A stretch of 64,000 nucleotides of DNA from Myripristis murdjan (GCF_902150065.1 NC_043991.1:8032499-8096498), one strand, 5' to 3'. Numbered from the stretch's first letter, positions 25,634 through 39,510 are shown. A program made the numbers and translations. The notes: generated by a model not told the origin, from the letters alone.

Positions 25634-28600
25634 ATTTCTACCATTAGGCTTACAAAAGTGCTTTCTATGTACACAGCTGAGCAAGCACTTTAGTAAATTA
25701 AATCGGACAATTTTTTTCCCCTTCATCTTTCGCCTCACAAAGGTAGGCTCCTCCTCTAAAGTAATATTCCCACGCAGTCAATTTACTCAAGGAGATAAAG
25801 TCTTGGATAATTTCCCCATTTGTCACATCATCCCTCCCTCAGAGATGACACCGAATTTACTCGCTCACACAGCCCTCCCGATTAAAACTGGTCGCCACAG
25901 ACACATCTGTACGCTGTCAATGAAGTTTCACCCTCTTGCCTTGGGGATATTATGTTTTTGATTCTCACAGATGGCTCCTCACTCAACAAGGGAAGAAATG
26001 GACGAATAAAATTACTCAAATTATTCATCAGCTGTTTCCTTCCCGACAACAGCTGCTCATTGTTAGGCAAAGAATAGGGGATAAACTAATTTTCCTCACA
26101 GCGTAATTATTTGAGGTTATTTTTTATTTTTTTTGTCACTCACATAAGTGTTTTCTTGTAGTTAGTCCATCATCCCACACACATACACACACACACACAC
26201 ACACACAGCATCTCCGGGGACTCTGTGAACAGAAGCGCAGTTATTGATTATATTAGTCAATAAAGGCTAGTTTCCTCCCCGACTATTATACTAATGCACT
26301 TAGGGTGAATGTCAGGCTAGCCTTGCAGACCAGGTTATAAAGTGCACCAGAGCTCCTAAATTATTCACAAGGCCCCTTCACCAGCTCCGGGCCTCCATTA
26401 GAGTCAGCAGGAGAGGAGGAAAGGGGAAGGGGGGGGGGGGGGTGGCGATGATGTCACCCAGTCCTGTGGAGCCAGACAAGGGCACCTGGGACTGAATGAT
26501 GGAGTCAGCTGTGGAGGCCGTGGACCGCAATTCTGCGGCAGCCGTCTGTCTGAGGAGATGGGTGCTGAGCCTCCACAGGTCATTTCACCCACCGGGCCCT
26601 GGAGGTCAAGACGGAATTGTGTGAATGGTACATGTGTCTGTGTGTGTCTGTGAATACGAGCTTATGTAACCCCAATTCATAAAGCCTGGCCGCTGCAACA
26701 GGAAAATGCGAGGTACTGAAGACTGAGTGATGAATAGAAAGGTTTGACAGGAGAATGGTAGCAGGCTTGAATGCCAAGAAACGATGAATAATTATTGCAG
26801 GATTTCAAGGAAAAACCCACGAAGCGGCGCGCTCTTATTTCTCAAGTCCACTTTTTGAGAAATTGAAAATCGAAAAGCGCTTTGATCGGCAGGCCCCGGA
26901 CAAGGATTGCGAGAGATGTCTAACAACCTCCGTCGTAACAGATATTTTTCATCAGCCCGGGCTTGATGGAGTGTGTGAGCACAGCGGCAATTCAGATTCA
27001 GAGTGATCACCCATAAAATGCAGCCGTTCCTTGTGTGTGTCGCTCACACAGACGGGCTTGGTGAAGTATGTGCATGATGTGAGAGATGCTGAAGTGGAGA
27101 GGCATCTGATTGAATTCTCTTAACTGAAGGTGTTGTATTTAACATATGCAGCAAAAAATATCACACAGCTAGTTTGGGAGAGACAAACCTTGGCTTGGCT
27201 TCCCGGGAGGATGACAGCAACTGACATGTATTGATGAGCTACTCCTATCAAACAATCCCCATTCGATTCCTGTGTTCAAATTCACTCCCACTGTATTCAC
27301 ACTTGCTTCATCGCGAACTCGGTGAACTCTGTGGAAAAAATGAAAAGAGGGACAATTGCACTTGGTGTCAAAATACGGACAATGCCCTGCCTTTAATCGA
27401 ACTTTAACAGCACATGAAACAAGCCATGCGTGTTTTCAACATAGAGTGTGAGGTATTTCCGCTCTCCTGCTGGCCTGCCTCGCTCTCATTTCTGGGAAGT
27501 CCTGCGCAAAGTATACAGAGCGAAAACACTGTGGAAAATCAACATGGTCAGCAACAAAGCCAAGAGACGGGAAACTAACTTGCCAAGAGTTCGCTTTTAC
27601 TCAACAGCTATCTCTCCCTGTCTGTCTCCCTCGCTCTCTCCCTCTCTCCCTCCGGGGCTTCGGGAGGTCTGGAAAGGTCTTCAAATCACTGGCCCAAGCT
27701 AACATCAAGTATGTCACGGCTCGGACATCTCTGGGATATTCAGGCCATGCACTTTTACCCTCCTGGTTTGATCTGATGTGCTGTCTGTTTGACATAGACA
27801 AGCAAACCGAGCAAGGAGGGATTTGTGATGTTGTGCCACTTATGCATAAATGAGAGAGGTCAGAAAAGAGGGATGAAATATTACGCAGAGTTCACAGAAC
27901 AAACAGCTCGTGATGGCGGGACAGATAGAGCTGAACTGCAGAGAAACACACTTTTTGGTCCAATTTTGGTGCTTTTCATGGTTTTAACTGAAGGGTCACT
28001 TGGCACAACATATATTTTCACCCCTTTTTATTTCTCATACTTTAACTTTTGCTCATATATAAATTTTTTTTCCCTCAAGAGTTTGAGCAACTGCAACTGA
28101 CCCAATTTCCCCACATGGATCAAAAAAAGTATTTCTGATGCTGGTTCGGATACAACCCGTTCAATTTCATAAATCATTCCTAATCTAGATTCCTGGGAAA
28201 GTGACTTTTTGAGCGTGGTGTGACAACTTGTCATGCACATCCTGTACATACTTGAGCAGAACTCTGTATTTCACTGTGAAGTGAAAATCTAAAGACTGTG
28301 CATTGGTGCGCAAGAATGTTTTGGTTGATTTAATATGGAAAATGAGCGACTGTGATGTACCAAGAAACTGAAGGGAGAGCAAAAACTGTGACAAGACGCC
28401 CCGCTCTCCCCGACAGCTATTTTCTCCTGTGGCTGCAATATAGAAGCCGTCAGAACTGTACTGTTGCTTGAGACGTTTATCTGATGCCCTCGGCCTCTAG
28501 GGACTGACAGCTAGTCAGGCTTCAACATGTTAAGCTGTTACACTGATTATTTCAGCAAACTGAGAGGAATTCAATTAACAGTGGATACTGGAGAGCCCTT

Positions 28601-30672
28601 TGGCGCCGGATGCCATGTAACCGGTTGACCAAACTATTATGCTGATCATATTAGGGAACAAAGCATTGAAATGCACCGCATTATTAGATTTCTGCGTCTG
28701 GTTTCATTCACAAAGAGCCAGTCATTGTCACCGCATGTAATTCAATCATTCTGAGGACCAAAAATAATGTCTGTGGCACAAAGGAGCAACGTAGACGAGG
28801 GCGATAGGAGGCTATCACAAGTCGTATCGCACCTCGAAATTAGATCCTCGCCACTCGAAAGAAATTACACCTTTGGCCTCGTCGATGAATCTTTATTGTG
28901 CATCATCTGCAGCATTTTGTATATCTGTGTTCCACTTTGTAATCATTGTGTATGCCATATTAGAATATTTAATGTGTGATAATAGCCAGTATTTTATAGC
29001 ATAATGACATAAATGAGGAATAACTGGGGAGAGTGAGAGAGAAGCAATAAGAGGAAGGAGAAGAAGTAAATGAATGCACATTAATAAAATGCTGGCAGCA
29101 GGATAATGGTTATGGAGTTTACCATTTAGTCACTTTGTCTGTTAATACCCTTGATGTTGAGCCAACCGTTCGACTGAAGCTGTTGTCCTCCCTCTGCTGG
29201 GCGTGTTAATCTCTGTACCAGGCATAATTAGCAATTATTGTCTGCTTTTTTTTTTTTTTTTTTTTTTATCAACACCAAGAAGCAAAAAGCAGCAAATCTT
29301 TTGAGCTAATTAAGCACAATGCAGCTGTCCCAGCCGACGTTTAATGATCAGTGCGGCCACAACGTTGACAGCAAATTTGAGGCAGCAGAGAGGCAAAGGG
29401 ATTAGAGGCCGACCTGCAGCTATGAAAAGTTATCTTGAGTTTATTTATAGGGATTCTCAGCACGAAAAGCTGGTCTCAAAGGGCAAAAACAGGCCCAACT
29501 AGATCTGACCAATCAACAGTCAATGACAAAACAAAATCATGAGGTAATTTAGCCGCTGCAGCAAGTGCCCTCAGGCGAATCACTGAATTCCCACCAACTC
29601 CAGAGGTGCTGTGCCCTCGTCCTCCTCACAGATCAGTAAATTATAGAAAAAATGGCTGAAAAATGAGTTTAGCAGAGAAAAAACACTACTGAGGTGTGAA
29701 TTTTCCACTGCAATCTACCTATTCTGCATGGTGCTCACTATGATTTTTCCAAGATTATGATGAGATTAAGCTCCAATTTAGCAATTACACAAAGACCATC
29801 GTAAATAAGTTTAATGCTGTCCTTAATAGTTCCAGAAATGTGAAGAAATCCTTAAACAGTAAGGGCTTCACATTTTTTATTTTAATTTCAGATTGAAGCA
29901 GCAAAGTGGGGATTGATATTACACTGAATTTCACGCCTAAAGCTGCTTGACAGAATCACAAATACACTTCAAAAGCAAAAAAGGCACACAAAAAAACTAA
30001 TCCCTGGTTACAGTGCATTCAACTCATTTTCATCACATGAACACGATCAGTCTGGAACAGAAATCAGCAAATTTCATAGATAGCAAGTATTATCATTTAG
30101 ATTTATGTGGTTATTAATAATGATGATGATCATGTGGCTAAGAGGCCATTTTATGGAGAGGTAAAGAAACATTTTCAACCACTGCAATAACATGTTTGAT
30201 TAACGTGACTGAAATGCAAATATCAGTGTTAACATTTAAACAGCCCATGAAATGCAAATCAAAGTGCAGGTAAAAGGAAACACAGGGCCGACAGTTAATA
30301 TGAGTTGAATAATGAAATTGTGCTGGCGGCAGGTGATGCTCCCTCAGTATTTGAGCATAAGGCCATGAAAACAAAAAATCAAGGATGAAATGTTGTTGTA
30401 TTAGGACAAGACTTACCTGTATCTAGTCTATGTGCCTTTGTTGAAATGACCAGCATGCCAATTTGGAAATAGGGTCTGGAGTTTGTTTTTTTTTTCTGTC
30501 TGCGTAGGACGTAGTTCACCTGGGAACTCAATGTTTTTTTCTTTTTTCTTTTTCTTTTTTTTTTTTTTGTGTCAAGTCAGATTTAATCCAGGCCAGTTGG
30601 TAGGAAGTTTCCATTGTCATTCATAAATTCCTTTGTTTTTTCTTCACTCTTTTCAGGTTGAAGAACATGGAC

Positions 30673-30734
30673 TGAAGTTCACTTAAAGTTCAGACCCAAA
30701 ATATGAAGTTCACTTAAAGTAAAGACCCAAAATA
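30673..30734. repeat. Two-copy 31 bp tandem repeat
   Basis: The unit tgaagttcacttaaagt...gacccaaaata occurs twice back to back with two mismatches. A short local duplication with no coding context. Confidence 0.8.
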
Positions 30735-33630
30735 TCACTCTGTGGAAGTTAGTCCTCAAAATGTTTTAACAGGGTGAAATTGATACATTATTCATTTCAC
30801 TTGCAAGCAACATATGATGTCTCAGCTGGGAAAAAAAAAAATAAACAAACAAACAAAAACAAAAAGCTGTTCCTGGAATTTGGTTAAACAATGCACCGAT
30901 TTTATCTGGGATTGCAGACAGAATAATCACTTTGCCAACAATGGTTCCCAGATGTTGATTTTTTTTTTCTTTCCAAGGTACCCCGTAGAGGGTGAAAGCC
31001 ATTTGCTCTAAACTGTGCAAAACAAGGATTGTTAAACAAACAAAAGAGAGAAAGCAGGCATCCACGACTCCTGTCCTGCTATAATTAGACTTCCCGTCCC
31101 TCCTGTGACGGTGTCAGCTGTTTGTGGCATTTCAGAAAAGTCCAGGCCTTCGCTGCCAGGAAAAGAAAGACAGTCTGTCTGTCCCAAATGTTTAAGTGTT
31201 GAAACCATCCCTCTATCCTCTGTCCCGTATAATGACAAAAAACACACACCTAATCCACAACAAGAGATAATCAAAATTTGAAAAGTGCTGCATATCTCGC
31301 CCAACTTGAGCTTGATTAACTTTTCTCTTTTGCTTACAATAATTATACAGCGGCAACCACAATCAGGTTTTGATTGTACCGTTGCCATTCATCCCTGTGA
31401 TGGCTTTTCAACAAGCAGCTTTCCACAAATCTTCAGTCTTCAGAGGATGCGCTAGAAAGGTATAAACTCCAAGTATGAACTCAAATAAAAGCACTTTTTT
31501 TTCTCTCTACCTGTAAATGGTTCTTTTGTGAACAAGGCCTCCACCGTGTCAGGTTTTTTTCTACTTCTGCATAAAATTCAGGCTGTGTAGAAGTCTATCG
31601 AAGGCACGTTATTAGAGTATTTGTGAGAAATGTGCACGAGGCTCCAAGTAGTAATCATGACAAGTAAAATGAGTCTTTGAAAAGGACTTGAAAAGGAGTT
31701 CTCAGCTCCAAAATCTTCGGTATGAAAACACTTTGAGTTGCTAAAAGCGGGTGTATTGCTGGTTAGTTAGATGCGCTTCTAAAAGTCTTCAAACTTTGTA
31801 GTTATAATGTAAATAAAAATGCCTAGAAATCTGCCTTCCTGCCCTGCATGGTCAGTAATTCAAGTTTTTCAAGTTTTTTTTTTTTTTTTTTTTTTTTTCA
31901 TAAGACATCTCGAGTGTGTCTTTATGCCTGGAATTCATCCCTTTTGAGGAATCCACCGTTCACCACAGTTTGAGATGACATCGAAATGTTTTGAACGTCT
32001 GAACGCTTTGGAGCAGTCTCACTCCGACATTCCTGTTTCAAGCAGAAATATGTCGAATAACCAAAGCAAGACGCCACCGCCACCACTTCCTCGTGACTTT
32101 AAATGCGAAGCTGTGCCTTCAGCACTGCCACTGCTCAGCTTTCGAGACAATTGTTGGTGAGATTAATGGCATGGTGAATCTGGAGAGACAGCCCAAAACT
32201 TTCATTCTGCGTTCAGGACGCTCTTATGGCAAGCCGTGGAAAATGTTCTGGGTTTCATCAACACAACACTTGAGTCGGGCTGATTAATTGCCTTCTAATC
32301 TGTCACCACTTGTGTTTTACAGTGTTGTGGCATGATGTGAATTTTGTATGTCTTCAAATATTCTGGGTTTCTGTTAATTATGGTTTTACTACATGCCATC
32401 AGAGGCCAAAACACATTGACTGCTCTGGCTTAAGATTCAATTATTATGCCATGAAATTACTCAGATTTTATTTCTTTGTTTAAAATCCCAGAAAAGAAGA
32501 ATCACAACAAACCAACCAGAGGTTTGATCATACCTCCTTCTCAGAGTTCAGCTAACAACCAAAGATTTTTTTAAGAGTCTTATGGTACAGAAAGGAATTG
32601 TTGAAGAGGGAACGGACTCGACAGCACAAACAGACAGCCGAGCCGTGCCGGTGCTCAGCACCCTTTGATAATGAAGTCGTTAAAACAATTTCATTGGATA
32701 GCTAACCTTTCCCCTGCTGTTCCTCAGCTATTAATAGCTCTATTCTTCCGGAAGAAACGACAGGCAAGGCAAGCAATCCTTACAATGCTTCCCTGCAGAG
32801 GATACAAAGTGCCTTTTAATCCCTCGATTAACTGTAGCAGTAGTGGGCCTGGCGTTTATTATGAAGCCTAATAGAGACCTTAATGGGAAATCACCAATAA
32901 TTAATGGCACGTGAATATGACTTCTGCTACAGTTATGTAACTATTAGAAGTCTCTTTTTTCGGCTTTTAGTTGGTGCTATTAATCACAATTATTTCAAAT
33001 CAGTGCAAAAGTTAAATAGCCTTAAAATCCAACTTCAGGACCCCTGCAGAAACAGAAAAGTGTCTCATGAATTATCTGACAGAAAAGATCACTATGTTCC
33101 TATAATCTTCATGTATAATCATGTATTGTCAAGTAAATAAACAAGAGATCGACTTTTCCACCAACTTTTCCCAAAATGAAATCAACTGAAGAGACTGTGC
33201 CATCCTCAAGGTCACAACTGTGCATCCCAGCAGCATGGGAGACCCTCACTTTTTCATCTGAATGGACATCCAAATGGGACACTTTCGCGATTCATCTTGA
33301 TTGATTGATTGATTTTATTTGACTAATTAAAAATACGGTACACAAATGTCCATACAACACAATAAAATTAGTCGGGATATCGCAAAAAAGTCGGCAAAGG
33401 CAATAGCAAAAAAAAAAAAAAAAAAAAAACTGAAAATGAATGAATGAATGAATGAATGAATAAAAAAGTAAAACCCAGAGGTTTAGAAACCCAACCTAAA
33501 TACCAACAGCTCGATATTTCATCATGATAACTTGCTCAGCATTCATTTCTTCAGTTGTTGTTTTTTTTTTTAAACTGATTGACCAGCACCTCACACTCTT
33601 TCTGAAAGTGTGTTTGTAAATGTAGTTTTG

Positions 33631-33664
<34 letters not shown>

Positions 33665-34058
33665 CTTGGGTGTATTCATAAATCTTGTCGTTTGGCAGTG
33701 GAAGGTGGTACCTGGGGGAGGTGAAAAAATGAAAAAAAAAAATGAAAAAGGGGCCCCTGGGGGAGGTGCCTTTTTTTTCATTTTTCAGCCCCCGGCCCTC
33801 AGAGAGTCTGTGTGCACCCCTGCTGGACTTTGAGGTCCTCCTCTCGAGAGTACAGCCAACTTATTATTATTTTCTTGAATTCAAGTGGAGTATGCTAATC
33901 AATCAAATCAAAACTGTAGAAAAAAACATCTCAGAAATGATGGAGACATTTGTTAGCCTGATAACATCCATGGCAATTTAAAGAAGTATATCTATAACCA
34001 GCTGTGGAGAGCAACTTGTTCAACAGTTTCCAGATGTTACCCCTTGGCTAAGCTTATC

Positions 34059-34095
<37 letters not shown>

Positions 34096-34585
34096 CCCAT
34101 AAAACTCTTATCTGTGTTAAGTATTCTTAAGAGGTATGTAAATGTCAAGAGGCTGTCTTTGCAATTTGCCATAATTTTAAAGACCAACTCCCTTGTAATC
34201 AGAGCCAAGGCACTTCTGTTATGGCAGATTGTGTTGACTTGAAAACACACTGCAGAAAAGTGGGAACCCAGACAAAACACGGCACCTCAGATCCTGATTT
34301 ATTACTATTTTTCTGGCATCTCCGTGCGAGCTCTACATCAGTGAACCTTTGAAAGAGAGAGACATGACTTTATCTCCCTGACTTTATGATGACTCATTAA
34401 TTACCGCCCTCGGAGAGCCACATCAGTGTTGAGCGAGTCCATATGCCGGAACTCGGTTTACCACAGGACGGTGACTTTGAAGACTTACAACATGCCTTAC
34501 ATACATTTTGGGGGAAATCATCAGTTTTTGAAACTCATCTAACACCATCTCTACTAAAGATGTTTTCACGTTATCAAACAAAGAC

Positions 34586-35024
34586 TTAGCCCTCCTGTTA
34601 TCTTTGGGGTCACTTTGACTAATTACATGATTAACATTTTTTTTGCTTCACATTGAATGCCTTTCTGTAATTTAACAATGACAAGTAAACATAAAATCAT
34701 CATGAAGATGTTTTCAATATCCATTTTGTACACATCAGTGTTTCATTGGGCTCTATTTGAACCCCAGGCTGCTTCAGCGGTGTAAAACATATAAGAAATA
34801 GAATCAGAAATCAGAAAACATCCCCCTGCATTGGGGCCTTAACCAAACATAACCACACCTGCAGTAGTGTGAGGACCTCTGATGACATTTGGGAGGGAAA
34901 AACATGATTCCCACAAGAACTTTGATAAATAAGCAGGAGTGAGCAGGGGATTCCTGGGTTCAAACTGACCTCAAAGGTAAAAAATGTAAATTTGGATAGA
35001 TGTGGATAGTACCTGGAGGGTTAA
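34586..35024. mobile_element. MITE-like element with CCCTCC(A/T) termini
   Basis: The left end (ttagccctcctgttatcttt) and right end (acctggagggttaa) are the style of a widespread fish element with ends reading TTAACCCTCCTG. The inner left part 'ggggtcactttgac' is echoed by 'aaactgacctcaaaggt' near the right. Inverted repeats are degenerate, and no coding content is seen. Confidence 0.45.
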
Positions 35025-36429
35025 ATCATCCTTTATCTTCATTTTGGAACCAAAGGCTCGCTCCCACCCAAATACCCAAAGGTGTATACTGAAGATATTC
35101 CCAGAAAAATATCGTCCTTCCTGCTCACTCGCTGTGTTCATTATGTATTTTGTGAGGAATGCTCATTTTAACCTAGGTTCTGCAATTGTTGGCCGAATCG
35201 CTTCGACAAGGTCTACAACCGTCGAGCGATAGCGCCTTTTTGCTTTTCTCCAGCAATTACAAGCAGGAAAAGCAGCCAAAAGTATCCTCAAATCACAACC
35301 AGACCACACACACACACACACATACAGACACACACAAATGAAATCGCACACATACAAACAAACATTCATTGCCTTTCTGTGATTAGGCTTCAGTACAAGT
35401 TGAATTATTTATGATCCATGCTGTCTGTAGAGGTGGCAGAGTAGCCGCTCAGTCAAACACTTTGCTCTATTTGCAAGTGCAATTAGATAAATAACACAGA
35501 TTCAAACCTGTGTGTCAGATGAGACGCAAAATGAAATGATACAGTGGGAGCATTTTGTGAAATCACAGCCTATTTGCGAATAAGCCCTTCACAATCACAG
35601 ATCCATTAATGTGTGTCCATTTGAATCCTGCGCACCTTCATTAACAGCTGTGTTTGACAGGGCGGGTACATCGTACCACGGCAGCTATTAGGAGCCCATT
35701 TGGGCGACTCAAGACATATAATTAATGTTTATATAACATCAGGATGATTAATTCCAATCTTGATTGATTTTTAAAGCACAAAGGCCACTCTCAATTAAAC
35801 TGGGCCTCTGCTCGCTGAAGGCGGGCAGCACTCTGAGAAGCACTGAGAGTCGCGCTGCACGCCGCGCTCAGGAAATCCCTCAGCCTAATGCTCTGAAATT
35901 ATTAGAGCACACATCTTTAATTCTCATCGATTGTGAGAGCTTGTGCCGTCGGATGTGCTCTCTCAATTGCTGGCCTTTGCTCTACGGGCAAAATAGTTTT
36001 CAGGGACTCTGGAAGCAACCACGACACATACGGAGGCACTTTAAAAAAAAAAAAAATCTGGTGTATCAAATTGTGGTGTTATCAAAATGTAAAAATCTGT
36101 TTTGGATTGCAGAAGAGATGGAGGCTGGAGAGAATTGCAATGTCATTTGGGATTAACAAGTGGGACTCTTCCACCACTTGGCTTGAATAGAGGTAAATTT
36201 GCATCTGCATCAAAGTTCATCTGCAAAAAATTTAGCTTCCAGTCAAAAAAACACAGCACGGTTCACAAATTCTGTATTTAGAAAACACAATTAGCTGATC
36301 GAGGCTGTTGTTATTGCTACCACAAGATGCATTACATCACCTGAAAGCTTTTTAAATAGAGGAGCCACTCATGTGAGGCTAAAACATGAAACGCGCCCAA
36401 CTGGAGTCCCACAACAGCACGGCACGCAC

Positions 36430-36600
36430 CTCCTCAGGTGGCTCGGAGCACAGGGGGGAGCTCTTGAGCAGGTCGGGGTTCAGTTTCTCGGCCAAGGCCA
36501 AGGACACGTTTACAGTGGCTGCTGTGTTATCAAACTTGTGACCTTCCACTTCAGCTGCAGCGCCGTCTCTCCAGGGCCGTAGGGAAGAGTTTGAGGTCAT
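36430..36600 (-). CDS. Candidate first coding exon of an unrecognised gene
   Basis: On the minus strand an ATG at 36600 opens 57 codons (MTSNSSLRPWRDG..., then GHKFDNTAATVNVSLALAEK..., ending CSEPPEE) that stop exactly at a good donor, GAG|gtgcgt, in phase 0. Composition is protein-like, with balanced hydrophobic and charged residues and three N-glycosylation-type sequons (NSS, NTA lacks one, NVS fits). The frame stays open upstream to 36648. I do not recognise the family and found no partner exons downstream on the minus strand. It could be a chance frame in a GC-richer non-coding element. Confidence 0.3.
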
Positions 36601-37130
36601 GGGCCGGGGCAAAATGTTGGTGGTGGGATGGGGGAGAGAGGGGTGCACGCAGCAAATAATGAAATCAGATCATGCAACGGCATCCTCCCGTGTGTCTTCA
36701 GTTTGCAGTGGAACGATGTGAACTTAAACATTTGGAATGAGCCCTCTTCTTTTGTGCTTATTTTGGAACTAGGTCCCTAATTTCATTAGATTGTTTTGGA
36801 GAACAGATGACAGTGTTTTAAGTGGTGGCTTGCATCGTCTCTCTCTCTCTCTCTGCCAGTCTCTGGTTTCAGTGGCGATGAGGAGGCTGTCTCTGTCCTG
36901 CATTAAAGCTGACACACAGCACAGCCTCCCGGGACCCTGCTGAACCGCGTTGCCATCATTTCAGGACGTTTATCCATCCCATCCAGAGACTTTGTGTCAG
37001 CCCGAGAACTGAAGAAATATCAGTAGACGCATAGACAAAACAAATTATCGCATGTTTTATTGTGTTACTCAACAAATTGTTCCCAATCGCGGTGTGGATT
37101 GCCACGTGTGGTCCGTGTTTTGGGCTGGCG

Positions 37131-37154
37131 ACACACACACACACACACACACAC
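37131..37154. repeat. (AC)12 microsatellite
   Basis: A perfect dinucleotide run of 24 bases. Confidence 0.95.
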
Positions 37155-38312
37155 GAAATCCTCTCTCTTTAAAACGACCCAATCCCACTCTCACATTATT
37201 TCTGTAACGCTGTTGAAAAGTGATATTTAGCTTCGCTCTGTACTAACAGGTTTCAGCACTGCCTTACGTAACACTCGCATCAGCGTTTTTCTTTTCTTTT
37301 TTTTTTTTTTTTTTTTGTGCACAGCAGCAAGCCGCTCATTCTGTCTCATGCAGTGTTACCATCGATCCAGCGAACATCATGCTGGACCAATGGGACTTTA
37401 CCTGCTGTGAAATCCGTTTCACAATAAAAGTCCTCTCGAGGATCAGTGACCTCTGAGTCAGTTCATTCATGGGAAAATGATTTTTTTCTTTTCTTTTTTC
37501 TTTTTTTGCAGGGGATAATCACATTTTTTTTCCGTGCTGGAAGGGACACGTCCCCTCGTGTTTTCGCCCACTGTTTCATTCTCCCTGGAGTCTCTCCAGC
37601 CTCCAGGCTCTCTTATTGAGTGCCTACTAGTAAAAGTTTTCACTCCACACTCTCCACCACTTCACAAAATTGGTGAAACCGCTGAATTTGGGTGAAACTC
37701 ACTAAGGATTAGATTCTGTGTGCCTCTCTTCTTTTTTTTTTTTTTCTCAAAATGACTTACTTTTCATTCTGCATTAGAAACGGACACTTTTCATGCACAT
37801 TGTCTGACTCCTACGCCATAATGCACAGAAAAGAGTCCAAATATTAGTTTTCTACTCGTCTTATAATTGCAGATAAAAAGGGCACCGTGCAGTCACTGTC
37901 ACTCTGAGGAGAACATCGCGGAGAGACCTCATTAATGTTGACATTTAGTCATACACATGCAGAGCCGCGTTTCTGAGAGGAAACGATTTCAGTTTGATTT
38001 TTAAGACGAGGCACGGTAAATAATAGTAATATTTCTTGCTTTCTTGCTTTTTGAACCATTTTCCTAACACCAACACGCTTAGTCACATCAGAAATGACTC
38101 ATGTGTAGGTTCTCCTTAAAAGGGAAGAATAATACTTCAGCTAAGACGAACACAATAAGCAAAGTAGGGGCGTCACGATGTGCCAGTGTTGACGACAACC
38201 ATGATATTTAAAAAATGAAATATTGATGTCATGTTAATCGTATGCATATGATAATAGCGTGTAAATAATCCAGCACCTGTTAAGCTCTCACTTTGTCTCC
38301 CTCCCCCACCGT

Positions 38313-38314
<2 letters not shown>

Positions 38315-38347
<33 letters not shown>
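38315..38347. repeat. (CA)16 microsatellite
   Basis: A perfect dinucleotide run of 33 bases. Confidence 0.95.
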
Positions 38348-38349
<2 letters not shown>

Positions 38350-38842
38350 ACCTGATGTGGTTACAGACTCTCCATCCACATGCATTTAGAGGGTAATTTA
38401 TTTTCCAAAAAAGAGACACACAATAAATAAAGTTAAAGATGAACTTGCTCATATCGCAATAGTATAATTATCGTGTATTCTTTTGACTGTGATAAACCAA
38501 AGTAATAGGAAAATTCATGTAAAAGCAGGAATTCAAACGTATAGATAACATTAGTCCATGCTTAAATTATGATGCTTGGGCTGATTCTCTCTTTAATACT
38601 TGATCACAATATTAATATTTGGCCATAAAATGAAAGTATATTTAGGTGTAGCTGTTGTCTTTGGCAACTCTACACCAGACATGCAAAAGATCTTTAAAAA
38701 ATGAGAGGATAGTTGGTAAAACATGCTGCAATTATAGACGAAAATATCAGCAAGTGCAATCCCTATCACACGATCGTAGGTCTCGCTTTTACTGTAACGT
38801 TAAGACGCACAAGACAGGAGATACTTTTAAGTTTCAGTGACT

Positions 38843-38848
38843 TTTATT
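38843..38848 (-). terminator. pmch: Poly(A) signal of the MCH gene
   Basis: AATAAA on the minus strand (TTTATT on plus), 155 bases beyond the stop codon. It is the first canonical hexamer downstream and gives a 3'UTR of about 175 bases. Confidence 0.7.
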
Positions 38849-39002
38849 TGAAGGTTTGCACCAATTTAGGTATAGACACATACATACATTCGGTTACAGC
38901 TCAGCATGAGGCAGGACAGGATGTGGTTGGGTCATGTGGTCAGTGGCGGGTCTTTTAGGGTAAATTCGATGGGGAAGGCCTTGCAGGATGGAGCCAAATG
39001 TC

Positions 39003-39410
39003 CTAGACCTCCCAGCATGGCCGATACACTCGTCCCACCATGCATCTCATGGTGTCCCTTCTGATGACGGCGATGCTTGGGTCCTGGACGACGTCCCTGC
39101 GGTCCAGGATCAGGCCGTTCTCACCGGCTCTCTGCTTGTAGAGGGTCAGTCCTTTGTACAGCGCCCGCAGGTCCTTCCACAAACTCGCGTCCCCAACCAC
39201 GATCACCTTGGGCCTGCCGGTCTCCCCCACGGCAGCTACACCTGCGCTGCCGAGGCTGTTTTCTGCCGCCTCGTCGCTCAGTAAGGAGCCAAAGGCGTCC
39301 TGCTCCAAGGAACCGTCTTCACTCTTGCTCATGGGTATCGCCACCGACATGGTGTAGCACTCAAAAAACAGTGCTGTCGCGAAGATGACGGACATGACCG
39401 ACTGTCTCAT
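39003..39410 (-). CDS. pmch: Pro-melanin-concentrating hormone (fish MCH1 type, intronless)
   Basis: MCH is a hypothalamic peptide that concentrates melanosomes and pales the skin in fish, and affects appetite. The single-exon frame gives 135 residues. A signal peptide lies at about 1-24 ([20 protein letters not shown]). A dibasic RR (117-118) releases the 17-residue hormone [17 protein letters not shown] at the very C-terminus, with its ring cysteines at 123 and 132. The hormone equals the classical salmon peptide. The preceding [13 protein letters not shown] matches the co-released MCH gene-related peptide position. The reading frame is open further upstream, but a TATA box about 100 bases above fixes this ATG as the start. 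Mammalian PMCH has introns. Fish carry an intronless form, often named pmchl or mch1, and this looks like that one. No intron signals interrupt the frame. Confidence 0.95.
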   Translation of the reverse strand: MRQSVMSVIFATALFFECYTMSVAIPMSKSEDGSLEQDAFGSLLSDEAAENSLGSAGVAAVGETGRPKVIVVGDASLWKDLRALYKGLTLYKQRAGENGLILDRRDVVQDPSIAVIRRDTMRCMVGRVYRPCWEV

Positions 39411-39510
39411 GGTGCAGATCTTCTGAGATGTTCGGTTGGTGTCGGTGTCGGTGGGTGAATCGCCTCCTCGAGCTCTTGCTTTGCTGTGCCGACCGAGAAC
39501 GTATCGAGCT

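Larger units (their letters stand above)
19798..36429. other. Gene-poor interval with possible conserved non-coding elements
   Basis: I found no exon set I trust in this 16.6 kb. It is AT-rich, with many homeodomain-like TAATTA/ATTAAT words. Several segments are unusually free of simple repeats and mixed in composition, such as 28440-28900, 29150-29640, 32240-33130 and 35560-35960, which is how enhancers near developmental genes often look. Simple repeats are at 25593-25633, 26178-26207 and 33628-33663. Long T or A runs lie at 29248-29267, 31867-31898, 33409-33429 and 34062-34090. A retroposon-like tail may lie at 33298-33430 (tgattgattgattttatttg, ending in poly A). Confidence 0.4.
36601..38842. 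other. Intergenic region upstream of the candidate exon and downstream of pmch
   Basis: Contains a CT run (36836-36854), an (AC)12 tract (37131-37154), T runs near 37297-37316 and 37731-37745, and a (CA)n tract at 38315-38347. The start of 38166-38520 (ggggcgtcacgat) resembles the end of a hAT-like fish repeat, but I could not find its partner end. No coding sequence seen. Confidence 0.45.

Noticed and set aside
35764-36156. 130-codon plus-strand frame
   Set aside because: Runs across an A tract (Lys run) in a stretch that looks like non-coding conserved DNA; no homologue recognised.
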